A stretch of 64,000 bases of DNA from Tyto alba. Taxonomy: Eukaryota > Chordata > Aves > Strigiformes > Tytonidae. Shown here piece after piece: positions 39,601-49,999 of this stretch. The position numbers and the translations under genes are program-made. Every line of letters begins with the position of its first letter. The first letter of the stretch is position 1. Under the pieces are notes generated by a model. It was not told the DNA's origin. It made no database searches and saw only the letters and a list, made by a program, of their open reading frames with translations. Where the stretch lies: NCBI RefSeq assembly GCF_018691265.1, contig NW_024881261.1, forward strand, positions 24,577,374 through 24,641,373. The letters run 5' to 3'.

Positions 39601-41139
39601 TCATCTTGAAGTAATTAATACTTCCTATTAATAAATTTTTTAGTGTATATTCATTTCATATGCAGACAAAGACTCATCTATCACAGGGCCAGCTGTGACA
39701 CCAAAATGACTGAGTTACCCCAATTCATTTTCACACTTATGTTAAAATTTATCTCCCTTTTTCTCACATAATATTTTTCCCTTCTGTATCTCCAAACAGA
39801 AAAGTATCTCCCAGTGAGCATCACTAACTTTTACACTCTGTGCTCCCTTAAATGTGAATAAAATCGAGCTGTAATATCCTCAGTCGAGAAGGAAGAAAAT
39901 GGAATACAAAAACTTACCACAAAGGACATTCTAGATCATCAGTCTCTGAAAATACTAGTAACAAAATGAATGACTGGGAGCAGGAGGATGACTGTTGGGC
40001 AGTATCTTCAGAATCCTAAGTAATTTGGGCATAATGCCAAAAATGTAATTTTTAGAAACAAAACACCCTCTTTTCTACAGAGTAGTAATACTACACAAAG
40101 ACAAGTTGAGTTAGAAGCTTAGTTTCTGTACATGAAACAGTGCAGAACAAACAGTATGTTTGTATACCTGTATTTTATTTTGTGGATTTATTTATATGGA
40201 GTTATTTCATCAGTCTTTAAATGTATGAGTAACTCAGTGAAAAATTGTTTAATATTAGCTCAATGTCCAATCTTAATACTTCCCAATTAAAAAAATGTTG
40301 ACCCAGCCTCCTAAATGTGTCTCCTTAGGAAAATCTTGACTGTGTAGCAACTACAGTTGTTCTCTTAGTTTATATTAACTACTTGTAAATTATCATGCTT
40401 AAATTCATAGTAAATACTCACTCAAAATGCTTTTTAAAAAACTACTTTAAATTGCGAGCTTTTTTTGAACTTTCTCATGGTTACTTTTCTACTACATGAT
40501 GATTTTTAGGACATGAGGTTTTCATAGTTCAGAGTTTTATTACTGTGAAATTCAGGAAAGACCATAGACAACTGTATTGGCTCTCAGCTGTGTGAGTTTC
40601 CTATATACTTGTAAACACTAAGTATGTCTTTGGAATGGAGGATTTAAGTGACAACTTTAAGTACAGATTTACCAGTATTTCCATAGTTTGGCGTATATGA
40701 TTAGCCACTTATTTAGGAAAGGTTTTTGATATAAAGCTATAAACACTGAAGAATGTTATTCTTACAGTTCAGTTCTTTAGCAAAGCTTCTGCTAGTATTT
40801 GAAGAACTAGCTGTGTTGAGATATTCATCTCTTCTGTGTAGTCCTGTGGGAAGTTTTGGTAATTGAACTTTGCTGCTAGTTATGATGATTTTCAAACTTA
40901 GCCAAAGTGGATATAATAATTCCAGTTTCAGTGCTAACTAAAAAAATTACTGAAATTGGAGCCCAAATATCCAAACACTTCTAGTGAAATATAGCTGTCT
41001 TTTACAGCCACAAACACAGAAGATTGTCTGACCAGATATGGACCTTGCTGAACTAAACAAAATAAAACTTAACAGTTGGGTTACAGCTTAGGAACAACTT
41101 ATCACAAAATGTGTACAAACTCAGGGTAAATTTGAATAT
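36633..41139. other. Intronic sequence with one doubtful coding relic
   Basis: The 38.25-38.59 kb stretch is described separately. Two further open frames (97 and 84 codons at 38.5-39.1 kb) follow it but resemble nothing known to me. The rest is AT-rich and unremarkable. Confidence 0.45.
38251..38590 (+). pseudogene. Possible unidentified retropseudogene fragment
   Basis: A purine-rich stretch gives protein-like words in shifting frames: DLSKDMLKELLDKSIEKKGK in one frame, SEEEFGQFYYKMVNEEK in another, CREFDYALVMQTCIKHLL and SEFLLEVDGHIMEKQ further on. This would fit a frameshifted coding relic. No parent gene is recognised, and purine-rich DNA can imitate charged peptides, so the call is weak. 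Confidence 0.18.
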
Positions 41140-41480
41140 TCTCCTTTCAGAATGGAGCTGATGGGACAAATTTTAATAAAATTGGATACATCTGCAGTGG
41201 TATCGTATATCAACCAAGAGGCAGACAAAAGAAGTAGGAATTTATTGGAGGAATCCATCTGACTTTTCTTGTGGGCAGAATTACATCTGGCATTTGTGAG
41301 GGTGTGCCATTTCCCAGATCTTCACAGTATGTTGGCAGACTATTCTAACAGGCTTGGATGTTCATTTGGGAGACCATGATCTCTGAATAGATACATAATT
41401 CACTGCAGTAAAACCAAGGTACAGATTTCCTCAGAACAGACTCTTTTGCCATAAGAATATCCAAAGGCAAATATAAATTT
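41140..41480 (+). mobile_element. DIRS-like retrotransposon relic (RNase H region)
   Basis: The + strand frame starting at 41161 reads ILIKLDTSAVVSYIN, then NQEADKRSRNLLEES, a stop codon, LFLWAELHLAFV and finally LADYSNR. In DIRS-group (tyrosine-recombinase) retrotransposons the RNase H domain has the pattern D-N/T-x-x-V-x-Y-I-N, QGG-T-R-S, L-x-WAE-x-H and AD-x-LSR, in this order and spacing. The stop within the frame and the divergence mark an old dead copy. Conserved-looking words seem to continue to about 41480, but no tyrosine recombinase, terminal repeats or gag were found. An alternative is another LTR or Ty3-like element with a related RNase H. The assignment is from motif memory. Confidence 0.6.
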
Positions 41481-44400
41481 GTAACAAGCAGTCAGAAAAG
41501 CAGACAAAGTATTACTGTATCAAAATGCCAGACATTCAGAAGATGTTTTATAAAAGTTTAATTTTTCAAACAGCTCCTTGTCATCTGTATCCTCTTCTCA
41601 GAACATAGAATGATTATGATGGTAATTGTGGAAAATTGCTAGTCATCAGTGCTATTAAATATCTAAATTCTAAAATGTATCATACAGGCTTGAAATTGTT
41701 GAATATTTTCCAGGGACTATTATTCACAGTGACTATTCTAAAGCTCCTTTGCTCTGAGATTAGAGTGGACAGGGATATGGCAGGATACGTGAGATATAAG
41801 CAATCATCGTTGTGGAGAGTAGATGATGGAAAAGCAACTTCACAGGAAGACTTCTGCAACTCCTGCACATCTGAATGCAATTTGTAAGGAGTAAATAGGG
41901 TCATAAGACACCTCAGACTCTTGTTTCTTACATGTATGCTGAAGTACTGCTGTGCTGCAACACATTCTCTGAAATCTGCTTTTTTCAGCAGTGTGGGGCG
42001 TACCACAGTGTTATTACTCGGAGGTAATGGATGTGCATTAGACTAGACTTCAGTACTGTTGGATTTACAAAGTTACGTACATAGCTTCACAGATCTGAGG
42101 TTCTCATTCAAGAAGAAGTCATGTAATTTTTCTGCTTCTAGACAAGACTAGGGCTGCAGTTTCTAATAAGTAACAGTAATTACCTCTGGCTAAACCTAGT
42201 AGTTAGGTGACATAAATGTATTCTCCTATGATGACGTATAACAACTTGAAACTAGGAAGGTATGGATGAAGCAGACTCTTAACTGGTTCTAGTTCACACT
42301 GGAAGAAATCAGTTGGGTGCTGGCAACAGGAAATCTTGACTCTGTTGGTTATTAAGTGTCTGAAGTACTCATTTGGTCCAGCTAAAGCCTAAAATCTAAG
42401 CTAAATCATCATATTCATAATAAGTTCTTTCTACTGGAGCAGTTTTGTCTGTTTTGGGGCCCAGAAGGGAAACTTTGCATCAGACTACGTGTCAAGAAAG
42501 TCAATTTCTAAACTTGAGTTCAGCAAACATTACAAAATCAGGACCAGTTTCACTGTTGGCACAGTGGTGCTCATTTGTAAAAGCTAATGTAAAGCCTATG
42601 CCAGCAAGAAATTTATTCTCCTTGTTACATTTCAGTTTTGTGCCCTGGTGACTGATTAAAGAAAAAAAAAATATCTTTTTTTTAAAGTCTTGGTGCTTCA
42701 TAGCATCCATGGAGAATAGGTATATGGGTAGGCACATTAAGGATCAATTTACCTTCACAGGAGCCGCTATCCTACAGTAAACAATTTTTCAACAAGTGTA
42801 ATTTGCAACTTCTGTGAAAATCTCTTGGTATCCATTTCCAGTACAGAGTAACTGTGTTGATTGTGCTCAGAGCTGAAGGAGTTTTGCTGTAGAACTACAG
42901 GAAGAGTTGAATGTGCACACATTGTACTTTTGCCTGAGTGTCAGGTCAGAAAGAATACCTCTCCAGCCTGCCTGGTGGCTGTTTGAGTATGGAAACATTA
43001 AACAAGCAGTCCATTTGTTTGTGGATCCTCTTTAAATTATCGAGGAGGACAGGTAATATTTTATAAACCAGTTAGTTCCAATTATAAATTTTTTCCATTG
43101 AGTTTTATGGAGTAAGATTTCTTTACTACAAAAATAGCGAGCATAAAAGGAGGAGTGAAAGGCAGTTTGTGCTTCAAATTAGTACATCTAAAGTGAAGAA
43201 AGCTATCCATTGTGTTGCTTTCGTGTCACTGTTTCTAGATATTAATTTGATAAGGACAGAGTATGTTAAAATGGGGACTGGAAAAAAATGTTGAACCTTT
43301 TCTTTTCCTGACTGCTTTATCATACATTATAATGTTTATTGTTGAGATTAAGTACTCTCTATTCAAGCAGTAACAAGTTTCATAGTGGAAGAAAAGTAAG
43401 CAGCACTCACAAAATTCATTTTAACAAAAAGTATGAACAGAAAGATATGAAAACTATTGATTATGTTGTCTGTGGTGACATACAAACAAAGTGATAACTG
43501 TTCACATCTATAAAAGTTGAAGAATGGCAATGTCAGATTGTGCAAAGATTAACATAAGAATCTGACATCTTTGGTGAAAATTTATAATTACATTTGACAC
43601 TTTGGTAGAGATTGGAATGAGGGTGGAATCTTGTCAAGTACTTTTTTTTTGTTGTTCATGTCATTACCAACTACTTAACCCTTTGTTTAACAACAGTTAT
43701 TGCTATGGGTAAGTATGACTGTTGGAGAGTGGAATATGTTGTCCTGTGATTTATAGTAGCATTCAAACAGATGTTTCAGAAGGGAGCTTTTTAAACTTAA
43801 TTTTGTTCTGCAGGAGATGTTCTAAGTAATGTCATCTAGATACTGGTCTCCAGGGAAGGTTTTGTCAAAACAGCTGATGTGTGCTTCCCCTGCCTTTCCT
43901 GGAGAAAATTAGAGCTCTAAGTCCCAGAAAGGTGAAGAAATGTAAAATATTTATCCATGGCTTCTGAACTCTGGTTGGAGGTGCCATCATTTCTTTCTTT
44001 TCCTGTTATTTGTAGAAGTGTTTGATACTACTCTGCCAGTGTTTGGTTTCTCACCAGACTCCTGACTGTGTTGGACCATAGATGTTGATGAGGAGGTGTT
44101 GCAGGAACCGGAGTAAAGAGAAAAATCCTTGATTTCCATAGCTAGCTATTTTGAAGAGAGAGAAAGCTCAAATAAATACGGAATCATCAGGCTTTCCTGT
44201 AAATGAAGGCATGTCGTTGATATAGATATATAAAAAAATATATCAAAAACTCGAGATAGATATTTTCCATGTTTGCTTTGAGAAATGCATGCTGCATTTT
44301 ACTTCAACATGGGCCAATAATTTTCATTCCCTAAAATGAGGTTATTTATTATACAGTTCCAAAATAATCTAGTTCAGCTGTTTAAAAAGTAGAAATTATG

Positions 44401-45140
44401 TTTATTTAGCATAAGGAGTGGATTTAAACTTTCAGAACTGAGGAGGTGATTTTGAGAGATCCCAACTTCCTTTTCTTATAAAAGCACTAAAACATGAGAT
44501 TAAATGCTGATTTAAAAAGGAGTGCTTTTTCATTTGACATTATTTATATATGTCTAATATGTCAAACTTATTCATTGATATTCTAATCTAGAAAATCATG
44601 GTTATGGTGTATAAATTAGCACATAAGTTAACACTGTTAAATACATTATGATGGCTTTAGTATCTATTTTTCTTATTCTCTCTGTTTTCAAGGACAAATT
44701 GGATGAGCACAGATTCAAGTAAAGGACACAAAAGAGCAAGGAAGATTTTTTCATAATTAATATTCATGTAGCAGAGCTCATTCCTGTCTGAAGGACTGTC
44801 TACATATAGGGCTGTAGGCATTATTAAGATCTCACTGACTTCATAATTTGGAATTCAGGGAAACTCCATGTGAAATTGAAAGGCCACAGGAAGACCTTAA
44901 ACTCTAATGTGTTATTCTACTCCTAATGCATTTACATGGTTCATTTGCAAAGTGTATACGTTTTGTGGTGTTTATTTCAGGGTAAAATAGCTAATTTCTT
45001 ACATGATTGTTAGAGGTATATGCAGTATCTGGGATGCTGTGCTTTGAAATACTCTCTTAGAAGCTGATAGAACATTGGATGCTATATGCTTTGTCCACAT
45101 TGTTTTGTCTGTATTTTTCAAATACGCACAGATCTATTAT
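41481..45140. other. Unique intronic sequence, no feature seen
   Basis: Open frames near 41.6-42.0 kb lie antisense to each other (83 and 108 codons) and look like chance. An AT-rich block with TATATA words is present at 44.2 kb. Confidence 0.5.
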
Positions 45141-45340
45141 ATCATAGACTTCTAGAATAATTCAATTTAGAATGGACCTCCAGAGGTTTGTTACAGCAAA
45201 TTCAAAGTTTGCACAGTTGCTTTATGTTCAGTAGTTTTGAATATTTCTAAGGATGTTCTATTATTTGACCCCTGTTGTGAAAACTCTTTTTCTGCATGAA
45301 TTTTCTTCAAATGTTATAAAACTCCTGTGACTTTCAAAAA
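45141..45340 (-). mobile_element. Avian-type CR1 LINE 3'-end relic, reversed
   Basis: The + strand begins ATCATAGACTTCTAGAATA, a degraded form of the repeated (ATAGAATC) 3' tail of bird CR1s. It continues with GGACCTCCAGAGG, TTTTGAATATTTCTAAGGAT, ATTTGACCCCTGTTGTGAAA and CTCTTTTTCTGCATGAATTT. These line up in order with the inverted CR1 3' UTR (gacctctggagg, tttgaatatctccaagga, tttgaccaccct, aaactttttcct). The copy is old and unlikely to be active. Confidence 0.78.
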
Positions 45341-45986
45341 CATTTTGTTTAAATTATATCATTTCAAATACAATTTTTTAAGAACATTAGCTCATATAAA
45401 TGTCTCTTCTCTTTCCGTGGACACTTCAACATTTCAACAAAGCAAATTTAATTAAACCAGACAAACTAAATTGGATACTAACGAATAGGAGAGATGGTGG
45501 TTCAAGGGGTTAGGCCTGTCTTCTAAGACTAGAATTGCCATGTTGGAAATACCTCCTTGAACGTGACTGTTTCCATGAAGTAACAGCTTTAGAAGCTTAA
45601 GTGAGTCCAAATAAGTCACAAATTACCATTTACCAGTGATTTTCCTAATTGTTATCTGTATTCTGCTTTGTGCTTAATCTGTAAATTGATTTAGAACTAT
45701 AAATTCTCACTTAAATAACAGTTTACAAAATCTATTTGTCTGTCATACATTAAGTAGAAAGTACTGACCATATTTTTTATTGTTGCAGGAAAAAAAGGTG
45801 TAACATTGCACAGTTTTTTTAAAATCGGTAACATGTAATCCTACCATCAAAAATTGCATCACAATGTATATATGTGAGCAGCCTCATTCGATATTTCCTG
45901 AATTCCATGTTGCCAGACACGAGTGTTTTTAATGGCATATCTGTGATTTGCAGATGTTCCTATCGGAAGCTGTGTCTAATGTGAAC

Positions 45987-46000
45987 GTTTAGTACTAAAC
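45987..46000. repeat. Perfect 14-bp palindrome beside a CpG cluster
   Basis: GTTTAGTACTAAAC equals its reverse complement and is followed by ACGCCGTAACAGCCGTG, which holds three CpGs in a locally CpG-poor region. Confidence 0.93.
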
Positions 46001-46759
46001 ACGCCGTAACAGCCGTGAAAAGAACCTGTACCCCATTGAACATGGATACCTACTTATGAAGACTGAGAAGCTATGTGGGTGCATTATACTTCTAAGGTGG
46101 TTAAGGGGACATTGTCACAGGCCACACATTCTTAGGGAACAAATAGGTATTTGCTCACTAAGTTTCAGAGGTTTCCTGTTCTCAAAATCATTTTACTTAA
46201 ACTCAGAGGTATTCTGCATCAAGAAAGGTTAGTTCTCTATGATAGACTGACCACCTAATGTTTTTTTTATTGATCTAAAGCCAATTTTTTAATACATTAC
46301 ACATTTTAATTAAATGGAAAAAATGTTAGCTAAGTCATATTTTCTGTATCTGTAGTCTGACTTTCTGTGGGCAAATAATGTGACAGGACTGAAGTAATTT
46401 GCAAATAGAGAAGTACAGAAAATATTCAGTATAAAATTAAAATATATTTAGAGAGTATATTCAAGCATCTTGCATAGCAGTGCAAATTGAAGTCCCTACA
46501 GAAACCTGCTACTCCCATGACATTACAGAAAATAGTTTCTTAACAGAGAAGTTTCCCCTTGGGTTATAAGATCTGGGAGTAAAAGACTAACACTACTCTC
46601 CCTGGTTACAGTAGTGGTCCAGCTATTAAAAGTGGGTTTCTGAGGTGTGAGCTCATGAGTTCATTAGAAACAGGAACTTAACGTAAGTATTATTTGTCTC
46701 TAAAAATCTAATAGTTAGGGGTATTCTCCCACACTTTGAATTTGAAGCAAGTACTCATT

Positions 46760-46880
46760 CAGACTGATTAATACTGACCACTTACATAGCTTACTGTATT
46801 CAGAGTGTTTTACATACAATTATTATTACCCAAACTAATTTAAGTGAAAATATCTCTGTTTAGAGTTTAGCAACTGTCCA
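46760..46880 (-). mobile_element. Possible MIR-type SINE relic
   Basis: CAGAGTGTTTTACATACAAT followed by TATTATTACCCAAACTAATT resembles the inverted MIR phrase agcactttacaaa, then attattatccccat. The match is short and the AT-rich context makes chance resemblance possible. Confidence 0.33.
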
Positions 46881-46959
46881 CATTTCAACTATATTTCTTA
46901 ATAATTATTAGAATTAGCATAAGTCCTGACCCTCATTTATTTGTATATTCAGAATCAAA

Positions 46960-47130
46960 GTCATGTAACAGTCTTTATATAATGAAAATTAAAAGGCCAA
47001 GCAATCACATTAATGTTCTTTTAAATAATTAATTTTAATGTGTGGAAGTGTGAGCAATAAATGTTATATTGTAAACCCTGATGTAATTAATCCAAGTGAT
47101 TAGGACCTAATTGCATGTTCATAGTAAATG
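46960..47130. other. AT-rich candidate conserved non-coding element
   Basis: The block holds AATAATTAATTTTAATG, GTAATTAATCCAAGTGATTA and TAATTGCATG (POU-like). It is free of recognisable repeat, with no coding potential. Confidence 0.22.
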
Positions 47131-47660
47131 TTATATTTGCTGTGAAAGAAGGTTTTTTTGGAACCGTGGTTCTGAGGCTGGAGTTGTGAGAAGAGTGATA
47201 TTTAAAAGGAAATGTTAACACACTTCTAAACATGGTAAGCCAGAAGAAATTGAAAGAAATACATCCTTTATTATTTTGCCAATTACTTTTTTAGTTCTGA
47301 GCATTTTATTTTACTATGCACTTCATTTTATGCAATAGTGGTTCTTATACGTTAAATTAAATATATCATAAGGATGAGTAAGCTGTTTAAAATAAGCTAG
47401 CAAATACATTGGGGAGCAGGAGAGAGTATTTGTTTTATTAATCATTTACACCTTAATTTGTAAATAGCAAAAGTCCTATTATTCCATAAAACTTGTCATT
47501 ACTTTAATGTAAAGAATAAGTCATCCTGTGGACAATGTTAGTTTCAGGTGCTCTGGTTGTTCTGGGTAGCCCTGTTGCACATCAAATGAATTCAGATCTC
47601 CACTGAAGCTTTAGAACTGCTCTGGATTCTCACTGATATAATTGAAAGAGTTTGGATCCT

Positions 47661-47706
47661 TGTTTTTTTGTTGTGTGGTTGTTGTTTTGTTTTGTTTTGT
47701 TTTTTT
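47661..47706. repeat. T-rich (TTTTG)n simple repeat
   Basis: TGTTTTTTTG and GTTG units are followed by three TTTTG pentamers and a T run. Confidence 0.9.
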
Positions 47707-49097
47707 CTCAGCAAAATTATGTTTTGTAAATACACTGTATGCTTCTGTGGTTATGTAGAGCTGTTTTGCCCATGATTGGTAAGTCTGCTTTGCTCAAACA
47801 GACTCAGTTAAAGGATGAGTTAGCATTTGAATAGTGCAGTAAGCTTCAGAAATCTTTTGTGTTATCTCTTGATCATTTCTTTTATTTTCTCTTCATACCT
47901 ACCATGCTGCAGTATCAGTGTAGTCTTTCTGATGATATGATCTTTATTAGTGAAATAATATGCTCTTCCTTTGGGGCTCCTGAAATATGTTATAATGATG
48001 ATGGTAATGACTTTGATTAATATTTAATCCCCGTGCGGCTATGTTCTTATAATTTACAAGATCTCAAAGGTAGTTGGGTGGTAGGAAGAAAGGCTTCTGC
48101 TTAAGTGATTCAGTATGAAAGTGCTTAGGGAAAAACATACCTACATTTTATTATATCTGTTTTCTAACCTGAATTTAAGTGAAACTTTTTATAGCATGAC
48201 CACATTGTTGACAGGGAAATCCGTAAGGTATAGAATTCATGCTAGAGTTGACTTATTTTTCATGGCATGGGACTCATGCCTGTATTTGTTTATATTAGGT
48301 AACAGTCGCATTCCTCTACATCACCTGGGAATCTTGACACTCTGAGGGTACAGGTATAGCAGTAAATACTAGTATAGAGCAAGAGGTTGGTGAGGAATTA
48401 TTTTCCTTTTTCTGTGAGCAGGAGAAGTAATATTTATAAATACAGCAGGGCAAGCTCAAATTAGTTTACTCCTCCACTCCAAAAGTCACAATATTTGTGT
48501 GCATAGTTACATAATAAAGAGTCTCTTGCACGTACACAGCAGAATAATTTTTATTATTTTTAGGCCATGGAATATTGAAAACAAAAATCCTAAGTAAGCA
48601 GTACTGATACACAAGCTTTGAACAGTTCTCCACAGGGCTTTGAACAACCACATCAAATAATCTTAATTTTTATAAGATCTTTTCACACTCAGTCAGTCAG
48701 TGGTGATTACCTACTAATACAGCAATGGTCAGTCACTGTTTCAGCCTTTGAGTATTTTACCTGTATTTATGAAATAAAACTTTGTGCTGATACAAGCACA
48801 TTTAATTAAAAAAGATAGTCATATTTGTTCTCTTCTTTTCAAGGCTGTTTGAGTAATCGAGGAGTAGGCTTGTTTTAAATGTTTGCTTATAGAGCTTTCA
48901 AACTGAGAATTAACTGTCTAGAGAATTAGAAATTCTCTATGCATTTGTTGTTACATAAATTCTCTCCATTTACTAATATACTGTAAATATTATGTACACA
49001 GCAAACTTGAATGAATTCAACATATGGTTGATGTTTACATAATTAATGAGATGCCAAATAATATTAATATAACTAGCCATACATAAAAAAGCAAATG

Positions 49098-49105
49098 TTG
49101 CGCAA
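49098..49105. promoter_or_regulatory. C/EBP-type palindromic site
   Basis: TTGCGCAA is the ideal C/EBP core palindrome, here within ATGTTGCGCAATCATC. It lies in an AT-rich block that also has TGTTTACATAA (a FOX-like word) at about 49033. Binding is inferred from motif only. Confidence 0.35.
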
Positions 49106-49599
49106 TCATCAAGGGCCTAAATTAACCGTAACTTACTCTATACTTCCTGAATACTTCTTTGCCAGGACAGGGACCCTGGGATTGTGCTCAAAATTGTGGA
49201 AATTAAGATTGAAAATCAATTATCTCATTGTTGCAAACATCATAAATAATTACCAATTTTTAGACTTCTAGTTATTGTTTTATTAAACAATAATTGGTAT
49301 GTCTGAGTCTACTTTTTGGTCTAAACACAACATTATCCTCATATTAATAGATGGGTTAGGCAAACCTAATTTTGATAAAGAATTATTTTAAGAGGAATAA
49401 GGGTGAAAGAAACAGTTTTTCTCTTTAATCAACAATTTAACAAATATTTTAAGATTCATTCCTTTCTCAGTAAGATTGAAATTGGTTTTCAATGAAGAAC
49501 AAGTGTGTCAAAATGGTTTTGGGATACTAGGAGAAAAGAAGAAAAGTGGCTTAGTCTTTATCATAGCTTGTTTGATTTGCAGCTTTTATTTTATTGATG

Positions 49600-49830
49600 G
49601 TAATACCCTGTAGTTCATAATACCTTTCAACACAGAATTTCAGTCATTTCAGTAATGTTAAGTAATTAAACCTCCCACTGATTCTGCCAATGGAGGTGTA
49701 TTTATCATTATAACTATTTTGCAAGTGGGTAAACAGAGGCAAAAAAAGGTTGAATTATTAATCAAAGTAATAAAACCTCTAGGTTCCTTTCTCCCAGATG
49801 ATGTTTAATACTTCCTCCAAAATTTTGTTA
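49600..49830 (-). mobile_element. MIR-type SINE relic, reversed
   Basis: The + strand contains TATCATTATAACTATTTTGC followed by AAGTGGGTAAACAGAGGCA and AAAAGGTTGAATTATTA. This tracks the inverted MIR core, in which the usual words are ttatccccattttaca, gatgaggaaactgaggca and gaggttaagt. Upstream, ATACCTTTCAACACAGA occupies the place of the MIR 3' domain. Confidence 0.6.
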
Positions 49831-49999
49831 TAAATTCAGTATAAATAAAAATAGATATCTCACTCCCTGATCTTAATAGACTGACATAAAGCTGTATGTT
49901 GAACTTTAGAGTGAATATAGAGATTTTCTGCTTCCTCACAGAGGGGCAGACTTTAGGGGGAGCTATGTCAAGCCATCATCTTAAGATATTAATTCTTCT

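Noticed and set aside
44690..44730. Exon-like TTTTCAAG followed by GACAAATTGGATGAGC
   Set aside because: The short charged peptide does not match ADK and there is no good donor; the frame soon stops.
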